NCBI GenBank assembly: GCA_023091665.1
Contig: JALJCQ010000013.1
Location: 2,666,001 to 2,730,000 of the forward strand
Source: Pythium myriotylum
Taxonomy: Eukaryota > Oomycota > Peronosporomycetes > Pythiales > Pythiaceae
Reading direction: 5' to 3'
Length of the DNA stretch: 64,000 nucleotides
Under the pieces are notes generated by a model. It was not told the origin of the DNA. It ran no database searches and was given only the letters and a program-made list of their open reading frames with translations. Positions within the stretch are counted from its first letter, which is position 1; each line of letters starts with the position of its first letter. The position numbers were made by a program, and so were the translations under genes. This document shows, one piece after another, positions 35,201 through 47,200 of this stretch.

Positions 35201-38200
35201 GTTTTCGTCCAAGGCGGGAACACTGGAGCAGTTGGAAAAAGAGGAGGTTCTGTCCAAGTTACTTCTGGAGGTGGGCCAGCGAGCGGCGACGTGAGTGTTC
35301 AGACTGCGGACTCAAGTTCCACGGGTATGATTGCTGTCACAACTGGCGCTGCAACGAACGGTGTGAGTGGGAACATAACTTTCGCATCGGGAAGTGCGAA
35401 GGATCGATCTGGATCTATCACTGTTGCAACCGGTGAATCTGCGCTAGGGATGGGCGGTGATATGGAAGTTGTTGCCGGTAGTGGTGGATTCGCGGGTGGC
35501 AGTGCGACCGTCGCTGGCGGAAACTCTTTGACTGGTCCAGGCGGGAATGTTACAATCCAGGGTGGATCGGGTTCAAAGAATGGTTCAGTCAAGATGGGGG
35601 GCGCGGGCTACGTTGAGACCACCGGCGATGGTTCTATTGTTATGAAAGCAGCGCCATCGTCAGACTTGGAGATTATTGCAGGAGACAACTTGAATGTTTC
35701 TGTGCAGACAGGAGAGTTGACAGTCTCTCATGCTGAAACCTCTGTTCCTGGAAACGTCATATGGCGTTTGCAGCCCAACAAGATGGTGACTCATGTGCCG
35801 GCTCAGTTTGCTGAAGTGACGTACCCCTCCGATCGACGTATCAAAACGGATATTGCTGATGTCGATGAAGATGGAATTCTTCAGAGAATACAAACTCTGG
35901 AAATCAAGAAATACCGCTATTCAAAGCAATGGCGTGAGATACGTGGTCTGCCTGACGCTGAGGTTCGTGGAGTCATCGCCCAGCAAGTTGCTGAAACGTT
36001 TCCAGAATATGTGTCAATCTCGAAATTCGAAATGCCGGAGAAGAACTTCAGTTTCGAGCATTTCCACGAAGTCAACAAACAGCAGATATCCATCGATCTC
36101 ATCGCGGCGATGCACGCGCAACATAAACGTTTCCGCGTGAGTCCGAATGCCCCTGAGTCGAGTGCCAACGTCGAGGTGTCAACAGCAAATGGCGGATCCT
36201 ACTATCAAGCGAACCCAGACAGCAGTAGCGGAGGTATCGTCGCCCAGACTGGATCAGCGACAAGGGGATCAAGCGGAGACGTCGTTATCACCACAGGAGA
36301 CTCTGCTAAAGCGACAGGATCCATCTTTATCAGCACTGGCAATTCGGACGACCAAAACTCAGGGGATATCTCATTATCTGGTGGTTCGACGAGTAGTGCG
36401 GCACACCGTGGCGGCTCCGTGTCGGTGACGACGGGTCCGGATGGAACTGTGCATATCGTGACGAGCAGTCGTACGAGCAACGTTGGTGGCGACGTGTCTG
36501 TGTCTGCTGGCGGCAGCAGCAGCTCTAGCGCAGGTGGTGCAAGCGTGCGTGTTTCGGGCGGGTCGTTGGATGCGTCGAGCGGTGTGGCGGGCGGAGTGTC
36601 TTTGTCTGGTGGCGTCGCATCGAGTGCATCTGGAACGTCCGTGGGCGGCGCTGTGTCTGTCGTGGGCGGTTCGAGTGCGTCCAGCGTCGGCGGGACTGTG
36701 TCGTTGTCGTCTGGATCGGGCGTGCAGGCGAGTGGTCGTGTGGAGTTGTTGAGCGGCGCTGGTGGGTCTGGCGTCGGTTCTAGCGGCAACGTGTCTGTGG
36801 GCAGTGGTTCTACGACTGGGTCATCTTCGTCGTCTGGTCAGTTGACGTTGTTGTCAGGAGACTCTCCGAGTGGCAGCAGTGGCGTTGTGTCGATCGGATC
36901 TGGTGCGTCTAGCGCGACAGCAGGCGGCGTGTCTGTGGTCGGTGGCGTGAGCAGCGCTGGTTCTGGCGGTTCGTTGTCGTTGTCGAGCGGTTCTGGCAGC
37001 GTTGGAAGTGGCTCGGTGACGGTGTCTTCGTCTGCGAGCACTGGTAGTGCAGTGTCTGGCGGTGTGAAGTTGACGTCTGGATCGACTGTGAGCGCGGGGT
37101 CCGGTTCGGTGGAGGTCGGCGGCGGCTCTAGCAGCAGTTCAAGCGGCGGTGGCGTGTCTGTCGTCGGTGGCGCGAGCTCGAGTGGTCCCGGTGGCGCATT
37201 GTCGATGTCGGGTGGAGCGTCGTCGTCGGGTTCATCTGGTGGTGTGTCCGTGACTGGCGGTGATTCATCTGGAAGCGGATCTGGTGGCAACGTGTTGTTG
37301 GCGAGCGGCGTCGCATCTGGCAGTGGTGCGGGCGGCAACGTGACGATTCGCAGTGGTGCGTCATCGAGTGGCGTGTCTGGCGCGGTGTCGTTGTCGAGTG
37401 GCTCTGGGGGTGCCGTGAGCATCGTGCAGGGCGACAGCAGCGGCGTTGGTGGTGACGTGTCGATCAGTGGTGGAGCTGTGGACAGTGCGTTGTCAGCGCA
37501 GTCGTTGAAGATCGTGGGTTCGTCGAATGCTCAGGGTGCCGGCGGCGACGTGTCGGTGGACGGAGGGTCTTCTATGGGTTCGACGGGCGGATCGGTGCTT
37601 GTGAGCAGCGGCAGCGGGTCCGTGTCAAGTGGCAAGGCGGTGTTGTCTTCGCGTCCAGGCGGTTCGTCTACGAGCGGCGAGGTGCGCGTGGAGAGCGGTT
37701 CAAGCAATGGCGTGAGCGGTTCCGTAGTCGTCGGCAGTGGCGCAGGTGCCGCGGGTGCTGGCTCAGTGAGTGTGGTCGGTGGCTCGTCTTCCGGTGGTGC
37801 CGGCGCGAATGTGTCTGTTGTTGGCGGTGTGTCGACGGTATCGATCGGTGGCAATGTGACGGTCGCGAGTGGCGTCGGTGCGGGTGCAAGCGGCACAGTG
37901 GTGGTATCGAGTGCGTCTGTGTCGGGCACGAGTGCAAGCGGCGCGGTGTCAGTCGGCAGCGGATCTAGCGCGGGCGGTGTGAGCGGCTCTGTGATCGTAT
38001 CATCTGGTGAGTCTCTTCAGCGGAGTGGCGGCAGCGTGCAGGTGGTCGGCGGGAAGGCATCATCGACAGGCGGCGATGTGAGTGTGTCAGGCGGCGCCGG
38101 TTCGTCGGTTGGAGGCGGTTCGGTGTCTTTGTCTGGTGGTGCTGGTTCACTTGGCGGCGAGGTGCGTGTGTCGGGTGGTACGAGTGCCTCGGACACCGGA

Positions 38201-41200
38201 GCTGCCGTGCGCGTCGTGAGTGGCGTGGGATCTGTGTCATCGTCAAGCGGCTCTGTGGAGGTGTCAAGCGCTGTTGGTTCGAGCTCTGGGAACGTGTCAT
38301 TGTCTTCTGGTGGTGCGAGTGGCGCGTCTGCTGGACACATCACTTTGTCTGTGGGGTCTTCTCCGCAGACGGGTGGTAGTGTGAAGGTGTCTGGTGGTTC
38401 GAGCGCTGGATCTGTCGCTGGCGATGTCACGTTGACCGGCGGGGCGTCTACATCGAGTGCGTCGGGCAGCGGTGTGTCTGCTGGCGTCGTTCGCGTGGTT
38501 GGCGGCGAGTCGACGGGTTCTGTTGACGGCGGTGCCGTGTCGTTGTCTGGAGGATCTGGCGTGAGCCGTGGCGGTTCTGTGTCGGTTGTGAGTGGCAGCG
38601 GATCTGGCGCGTCGACGAGCAGCGGTAACGTGACGGTGGGTTCATCGGTTGTGTCTGGTCAGGGCGTGAGCGGGTCATTGGCGATCGGAAGTGGCGCGTC
38701 TTCGCAGGGTGTGTCCGGATCTGTGTCGGTGGGCAGCGGTGACTCGAGCGGCGCGTCGACAGGCGATGTGAGCGTGTCTGCTGGTGTGAGCGTTGGTGCT
38801 GGTGGCGGTTCGCTGTCGTTGTCTGGCGGTTCGAGTGGCGGTGCTTCTGTGGGCGGCGCTGTGAGCGTGCGGAGCGGAGGGTCTTCAGGTGCGGCAAGCG
38901 GCGTGTTGAGGCTCTCAAGTGAAGCCGGAAGCGGTTCGTTCGGCAGTGGTAACACATCCGTGGGCACGGGCGTGACGACGTCTGGTTCGTCTGGTTCAGT
39001 CACGTTGTCGTCTGGAGCGAGTACGAGTGGCGTGAGTGGAGCCGTGTCGATCGGTAGCGGCGACGCGAGCTCATCGGACGCCGGCGATGTGTCTATCTCT
39101 GGTGGCTCGACGAGTAGTGCGGCACACCGTGGCGGCTCCGTGTCGGTGACGACTGGTCCGGATGGAACTGTGCATATCGTGACGAGCAGTCGTACGAGCA
39201 ACGTTGGTGGCGACGTGTCTGTGTCTGCTGGCGGCAGCAGCAGCTCTAGCGCAGGTGGTGCAAGCGTGCGTGTTTCGGGCGGGTCGTTGGATGCGTCGAG
39301 CGGTGTGGCGGGCGGAGTGTCTTTGTCTGGTGGCGTCGCATCGAGTGCATCTGGAACGTCCGTGGGCGGCGCTGTGTCTGTCGTGGGCGGTTCGAGTGCG
39401 TCCAGCGTCGGCGGGACTGTGTCGTTGTCGTCTGGATCGGGCGTGCAGGCGAGTGGTCGTGTGGAGTTGTTGAGCGGCGCTGGTGGGTCTGGCGTCGGTT
39501 CTAGCGGCAACGTGTCTGTGGGCAGTGGTTCTACGACTGGGTCATCTTCGTCGTCTGGTCAGTTGACGTTGTTGTCAGGAGACTCTCCGAGTGGCAGCAG
39601 TGGCGTTGTGTCGATCGGATCTGGTGCGTCTAGCGCGACAGCAGGCGGCGTGTCTGTGGTCGGTGGCGTGAGCAGCGTTGGTTCTGGCGGTTCGTTGTCG
39701 TTGTCGAGCGGTTCTGGCAGCGTTGGAAGTGGCTCGGTGACGGTGTCTTCGTCTGCGAGCACTGGTAGTGCAGTGTCTGGCGGTGTGAAGTTGACGTCTG
39801 GATCGACTGTGAGCGCGGGGTCCGGTTCGGTGGAGGTCGGCGGCGGCTCTAGCAGCAGTTCAAGCGGCGGTGGCGTGTCTGTCGTCGGTGGCGCGAGCTC
39901 GAGTGGTCCCGGTGGCGCATTGTCGATGTCGGGTGGAGCGTCGTCGTCGGGTTCATCTGGTGGTGTGTCCGTGACTGGCGGTGATTCATCTGGAAGCGGA
40001 TCTGGTGGCAACGTGTTGTTGGCGAGCGGCGTCGCATCTGGCAGTGGTGCGGGCGGCAACGTGACGATTCGCAGTGGTGCGTCATCGAGTGGCGTGTCTG
40101 GCGCGGTGTCGTTGTCGAGTGGCTCTGGGGGTGCCGTGAGCATCGTGCAGGGCGACAGCAGCGGCGTTGGTGGTGACGTGTCGATCAGTGGTGGAGCTGT
40201 GGACAGTGCGTTGTCAGCGCAGTCGTTGAAGATCGTGGGTTCGTCGAATGCTCAGGGTGCCGGCGGCGACGTGTCGGTGGACGGAGGGTCTTCTATGGGT
40301 TCGACGGGCGGATCGGTGCTTGTGAGCAGCGGCAGCGGGTCCGTGTCAAGTGGCAAGGCGGTGTTGTCTTCGCGTCCAGGCGGTTCGTCTACGAGCGGCG
40401 AGGTGCGCGTGGAGAGCGGTTCAAGCAATGGCGTGAGCGGTTCCGTAGTCGTCGGCAGTGGCGCAGGTGCCGCGGGTGCTGGCTCAGTGAGTGTGGTCGG
40501 TGGCTCGTCTTCCGGTGGTGCCGGCGCGAATGTGTCTGTTGTTGGCGGTGTGTCGACGGTATCGATCGGTGGCAATGTGACGGTCGCGAGTGGCGTCGGT
40601 GCGGGTGCAAGCGGCACAGTGGTGGTATCGAGTGCGTCTGTGTCGGGCACGAGTGCAAGCGGCGCGGTGTCAGTCGGCAGCGGATCTAGCGCGGGCGGTG
40701 TGAGCGGCTCTGTGATCGTATCATCTGGTGAGTCTCTTCAGCGGAGTGGCGGCAGCGTGCAGGTGGTCGGCGGGAAGGCATCATCGACAGGCGGCGATGT
40801 GAGTGTGTCAGGCGGCGCCGGTTCGTCGGTTGGAGGCGGTTCGGTGTCTTTGTCTGGTGGTGCTGGTTCACTTGGCGGCGAGGTGCGTGTGTCGGGTGGT
40901 ACGAGTGCCTCGGACACCGGAGCTGCCGTGCGCGTCGTGAGTGGCGTGGGATCTGTGTCATCGTCAAGCGGCTCTGTGGAGGTGTCAAGCGCTGTTGGTT
41001 CGAGCTCTGGGAACGTGTCATTGTCTTCTGGTGGTGCGAGTGGCGCGTCTGCTGGACACATCACTTTGTCTGTGGGGTCTTCTCCGCAGACGGGTGGTAG
41101 TGTGAAGGTGTCTGGTGGTTCGAGCGCTGGATCTGTCGCTGGCGATGTCACGTTGACCGGCGGGGCGTCTACATCGAGTGCGTCGGGCAGCGGTGTGTCT

Positions 41201-44200
41201 GCTGGCGTCGTTCGCGTGGTTGGCGGCGAGTCGACGGGTTCTGTTGACGGCGGTGCCGTGTCGTTGTCTGGAGGATCTGGCGTGAGCCGTGGCGGTTCTG
41301 TGTCGGTTGTGAGTGGCAGCGGATCTGGCGCGTCGACGAGCAGCGGTAACGTGACGGTGGGTTCATCGGTTGTGTCTGGTCAGGGCGTGAGCGGGTCATT
41401 GGCGATCGGAAGTGGCGCGTCTTCGCAGGGTGTGTCCGGATCTGTGTCGGTGGGCAGCGGTGACTCGAGCGGCGCGTCGACAGGCGATGTGAGCGTGTCT
41501 GCTGGTGTGAGCGTTGGTGCTGGTGGCGGTTCGCTGTCGTTGTCTGGCGGTTCGAGTGGCGGTGCTTCTGTGGGCGGCGCTGTGAGCGTGCGGAGCGGAG
41601 GGTCTTCAGGTGCGGCAAGCGGCGTGTTGAGGCTCTCAAGTGAAGCCGGAAGCGGTTCGTTCGGCAGTGGTAACACATCCGTGGGCACGGGCGTGACGAC
41701 GTCTGGTTCGTCTGGTTCAGTCACGTTGTCGTCTGGAGCGAGTACGAGTGGCGTGAGTGGAGCCGTGTCGATCGGTAGCGGCGACGCGAGCTCATCGGAC
41801 GCCGGCGATGTGTCTATCTCTGGTGGCTCGACGAGTAGTGCGGCACACCGTGGCGGCTCCGTGTCGGTGACGACTGGTCCGGATGGAACTGTGCATATCG
41901 TGACGAGCAGTCGTACGAGCAACGTTGGTGGCGACGTGTCTGTGTCTGCTGGCGGCAGCAGCAGCTCTAGCGCAGGTGGTGCAAGCGTGCGTGTTTCGGG
42001 CGGGTCGTTGGATGCGTCGAGCGGTGTGGCGGGCGGAGTGTCTTTGTCTGGTGGCGTCGCATCGAGTGCATCTGGAACGTCCGTGGGCGGCGCTGTGTCT
42101 GTCGTGGGCGGTTCGAGTGCGTCCAGCGTCGGCGGGACTGTGTCGTTGTCGTCTGGATCGGGCGTGCAGGCGAGTGGTCGTGTGGAGTTGTTGAGCGGCG
42201 CTGGTGGGTCTGGCGTCGGTTCTAGCGGCAACGTGTCTGTGGGCAGTGGTTCTACGACTGGGTCATCTTCGTCGTCTGGTCAGTTGACGTTGTTGTCAGG
42301 AGACTCTCCGAGTGGCAGCAGTGGCGTTGTGTCGATCGGATCTGGTGCGTCTAGCGCGACAGCAGGCGGCGTGTCTGTGGTCGGTGGCGTGAGCAGCGTT
42401 GGTTCTGGCGGTTCGTTGTCGTTGTCGAGCGGTTCTGGCAGCGTTGGAAGTGGCTCGGTGACGGTGTCTTCGTCTGCGAGCACTGGTAGTGCAGTGTCTG
42501 GCGGTGTGAAGTTGACGTCTGGATCGACTGTGAGCGCGGGGTCCGGTTCGGTGGAGGTCGGCGGCGGCTCTAGCAGCAGTTCAAGCGGCGGTGGCGTGTC
42601 TGTCGTCGGTGGCGCGAGCTCGAGTGGTCCCGGTGGCGCATTGTCGATGTCGGGTGGAGCGTCGTCGTCGGGTTCATCTGGTGGTGTGTCCGTGACTGGC
42701 GGTGATTCATCTGGAAGCGGATCTGGTGGCAACGTGTTGTTGGCGAGCGGCGTCGCATCTGGCAGTGGTGCGGGCGGCAACGTGACGATTCGCAGTGGTG
42801 CGTCATCGAGTGGCGTGTCTGGCGCGGTGTCGTTGTCGAGTGGCTCTGGGGGTGCCGTGAGCATCGTGCAGGGCGACAGCAGCGGCGTTGGTGGTGACGT
42901 GTCGATCAGTGGTGGAGCTGTGGACAGTGCGTTGTCAGCGCAGTCGTTGAAGATCGTGGGTTCGTCGAATGCTCAGGGTGCCGGCGGCGACGTGTCGGTG
43001 GACGGAGGGTCTTCTATGGGTTCGACGGGCGGATCGGTGCTTGTGAGCAGCGGCAGCGGGTCCGTGTCAAGTGGCAAGGCGGTGTTGTCTTCGCGTCCAG
43101 GCGGTTCGTCTACGAGCGGCGAGGTGCGCGTGGAGAGCGGTTCAAGCAATGGCGTGAGCGGTTCCGTAGTCGTCGGCAGTGGCGCAGGTGCCGCGGGTGC
43201 TGGCTCAGTGAGTGTGGTCGGTGGCTCGTCTTCCGGTGGTGCCGGCGCGAATGTGTCTGTTGTTGGCGGTGTGTCGACGGTATCGATCGGTGGCAATGTG
43301 ACGGTCGCGAGTGGCGTCGGTGCGGGTGCAAGCGGCACAGTGGTGGTATCGAGTGCGTCTGTGTCGGGCACGAGTGCAAGCGGCGCGGTGTCAGTCGGCA
43401 GCGGATCTAGCGCGGGCGGTGTGAGCGGCTCTGTGATCGTATCATCTGGTGAGTCTCTTCAGCGGAGTGGCGGCAGCGTGCAGGTGGTCGGCGGGAAGGC
43501 ATCATCGACAGGCGGCGATGTGAGTGTGTCAGGCGGCGCCGGTTCGTCGGTTGGAGGCGGTTCGGTGTCTTTGTCTGGTGGTGCTGGTTCACTTGGCGGC
43601 GAGGTGCGTGTGTCGGGTGGTACGAGTGCCTCGGACACCGGAGCTGCCGTGCGCGTCGTGAGTGGCGTGGGATCTGTGTCATCGTCAAGCGGCTCTGTGG
43701 AGGTGTCAAGCGCTGTTGGTTCGAGCTCTGGGAACGTGTCATTGTCTTCTGGTGGTGCGAGTGGCGCGTCTGCTGGACACATCACTTTGTCTGTGGGGTC
43801 TTCTCCGCAGACGGGTGGTAGTGTGAAGGTGTCTGGTGGTTCGAGCGCTGGATCTGTCGCTGGCGATGTCACGTTGACCGGCGGGGCGTCTACATCGAGT
43901 GCGTCGGGCAGCGGTGTGTCTGCTGGCGTCGTTCGCGTGGTTGGCGGCGAGTCGACGGGTTCTGTTGACGGCGGTGCCGTGTCGTTGTCTGGAGGATCTG
44001 GCGTGAGCCGTGGCGGTTCTGTGTCGGTTGTGAGTGGCAGCGGATCTGGCGCGTCGACGAGCAGCGGTAACGTGACGGTGGGTTCATCGGTTGTGTCTGG
44101 TCAGGGCGTGAGCGGGTCATTGGCGATCGGAAGTGGCACGTCTTCGCAGGGTGTGTCCGGATCTGTGTCGGTGGGCAGCGGTGACTCGAGCGGCGCGTCG

Positions 44201-47200
44201 ACAGGCGATGTGAGCGTGTCTGCTGGTGTGAGCGTTGGTGCTGGTGGCGGTTCGCTGTCGTTGTCTGGCGGTTCGAGTGGCGGTGCTTCTGTGGGCGGCG
44301 CTGTGAGCGTGCGGAGCGGAGGGTGTTCAGGTGCGGCAAGCGGCGTGTTGAGGCTCTCAAGTGAAGCCGGAAGCGGTTCGTTCGGCAGTGGTAACACATC
44401 CGTGGGCACGGGCGTGACGACGTCTGGTTCGTCTGGTTCAGTCACGTTGTCGTCTGGAGCGAGTACGAGTGGCGTGAGTGGAGCCGTGTCGATCGGTAGC
44501 GGCGACGCGAGCTCATCGGACGCCGGCGATGTGTCTATCTCTGGTGGCTCGACGAGTAGTGCGGCACACCGTGGCGGCTCCGTGTCGGTGACGACTGGTC
44601 CGGATGGAACTGTGCATATCGTGACGAGCAGTCGTACGAGCAACGTTGGTGGCGACGTGTCTGTGTCTGCTGGCGGCAGCAGCAGCTCTAGCGCAGGTGG
44701 TGCAAGCGTGCGTGTTTCGGGCGGGTCGTTGGATGCGTCGAGCGGTGTGGCGGGCGGAGTGTCTTTGTCTGGTGGCGTCGCATCGAGTGCATCTGGAACG
44801 TCCGTGGGCGGCGCTGTGTCTGTCGTGGGCGGTTCGAGTGCGTCCAGCGTCGGCGGGACTGTGTCGTTGTCGTCTGGATCGGGCGTGCAGGCGAGTGGTC
44901 GTGTGGAGTTGTTGAGCGGCGCTGGTGGGTCTGGCGTCGGTTCTAGCGGCAACGTGTCTGTGGGCAGTGGTTCTACGACTGGGTCATCTTCGTCGTCTGG
45001 TCAGTTGACGTTGTTGTCAGGAGACTCTCCGAGTGGCAGCAGTGGCGTTGTGTCGATCGGATCTGGTGCGTCTAGCGCGACAGCAGGCGGCGTGTCTGTG
45101 GTCGGTGGCGTGAGCAGCGCTGGTTCTGGCGGTTCGTTGTCGTTGTCGAGCGGTTCTGGCAGCGTTGGAAGTGGCTCGGTGACGGTGTCTTCGTCTGCGA
45201 GCACTGGTAGTGCAGTGTCTGGCGGTGTGAAGTTGACGTCTGGATCGACTGTGAGCGCGGGGTCCGGTTCGGTGGAGGTCGGCGGCGGCTCTAGCAGCAG
45301 TTCAAGCGGCGGTGGCGTGTCTGTCGTCGGTGGCGCGAGCTCGAGTGGTCCCGGTGGCGCATTGTCGATGTCGGGTGGAGCGTCGTCGTCGGGTTCATCT
45401 GGTGGTGTGTCCGTGACTGGCGGTGATTCATCTGGAAGCGGATCTGGTGGCAACGTGTTGTTGGCGAGCGGCGTCGCATCTGGCAGTGGTGCGGGCGGCA
45501 ACGTGACGATTCGCAGTGGTGCGTCATCGAGTGGCGTGTCTGGCGCGGTGTCGTTGTCGAGTGGCTCTGGGGGTGCCGTGAGCATCGTGCAGGGCGACAG
45601 CAGCGGCGTTGGTGGTGACGTGTCGATCAGTGGTGGAGCTGTGGACAGTGCGTTGTCAGCGCAGTCGTTGAAGATCGTGGGTTCGTCGAATGCTCAGGGT
45701 GCCGGCGGCGACGTGTCGGTGGACGGAGGGTCTTCTATGGGTTCGACGGGCGGATCGGTGCTTGTGAGCAGCGGCAGCGGGTCCGTGTCAAGTGGCAAGG
45801 CGGTGTTGTCTTCGCGTCCAGGCGGTTCGTCTACGAGCGGCGAGGTGCGCGTGGAGAGCGGTTCAAGCAATGGCGTGAGCGGTTCCGTAGTCGTCGGCAG
45901 TGGCGCAGGTGCCGCGGGTGCTGGCTCAGTGAGTGTGGTCGGTGGCTCGTCTTCCGGTGGTGCCGGCGCGAATGTGTCTGTTGTTGGCGGTGTGTCGACG
46001 GTATCGATCGGTGGCAATGTGACGGTCGCGAGTGGCGTCGGTGCGGGTGCAAGCGGCACAGTGGTGGTATCGAGTGCGTCTGTGTCGGGCACGAGTGCAA
46101 GCGGCGCGGTGTCAGTCGGCAGCGGATCTAGCGCGGGCGGTGTGAGCGGCTCTGTGATCGTATCATCTGGTGAGTCTCTTCAGCGGAGTGGCGGCAGCGT
46201 GCAGGTGGTCGGCGGGAAGGCATCATCGACAGGCGGCGATGTGAGTGTGTCAGGCGGCGCCGGTTCGTCGGTTGGAGGCGGTTCGGTGTCTTTGTCTGGT
46301 GGTGCTGGTTCACTTGGCGGCGAGGTGCGTGTGTCGGGTGGTACGAGTGCCTCGGACACCGGAGCTGCCGTGCGCGTCGTGAGTGGCGTGGGATCTGTGT
46401 CATCGTCAAGCGGCTCTGTGGAGGTGTCAAGCGCTGTTGGTTCGAGCTCTGGGAACGTGTCATTGTCTTCTGGTGGTGCGAGTGGCGCGTCTGCTGGACA
46501 CATCACTTTGTCTGTGGGGTCTTCTCCGCAGACGGGTGGTAGTGTGAAGGTGTCTGGTGGTTCGAGCGCTGGATCTGTCGCTGGCGATGTCACGTTGACC
46601 GGCGGGGCGTCTACATCGAGTGCGTCGGGCAGCGGTGTGTCTGCTGGCGTCGTTCGCGTGGTTGGCGGCGAGTCGACGGGTTCTGTTGACGGCGGTGCCG
46701 TGTCGTTGTCTGGAGGATCTGGCGTGAGCCGTGGCGGTTCTGTGTCGGTTGTGAGTGGCAGCGGATCTGGCGCGTCGACGAGCAGCGGTAACGTGACGGT
46801 GGGTTCATCGGTTGTGTCTGGTCAGGGCGTGAGCGGGTCATTGGCGATCGGAAGTGGCACGTCTTCGCAGGGTGTGTCCGGATCTGTGTCGGTGGGCAGC
46901 GGTGACTCGAGCGGCGCGTCGACAGGCGATGTGAGCGTGTCTGCTGGTGTGAGCGTTGGTGCTGGTGGCGGTTCGCTGTCGTTGTCTGGCGGTTCGAGTG
47001 GCGGTGCTTCTGTGGGCGGCGCTGTGAGCGTGCGGAGCGGAGGGTCTTCAGGTGCGGCAAGCGGCGTGTTGAGGCTCTCAAGTGAAGCCGGAAGCGGTTC
47101 GTTCGGCAGTGGTAACACATCCGTGGGCACGGGCGTGACGACGTCTGGTTCGTCTGGTTCAGTCACGTTGTCGTCTGGAGCGAGTACGAGTGGCGTGAGT

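Noticed and set aside
26705..36384. Collagen-like or silk-like protein
   Set aside because: There is no Gly-X-Y periodicity and little proline. The pattern is strand-turn with alternating hydrophobic residues and an S74 domain, fitting a beta fibre better.
36483..36752. Plus-strand 89-residue frame (MVATCLC...) recurring in each unit
   Set aside because: It is out of frame with the continuous coding frame and recurs only because the unit repeats.
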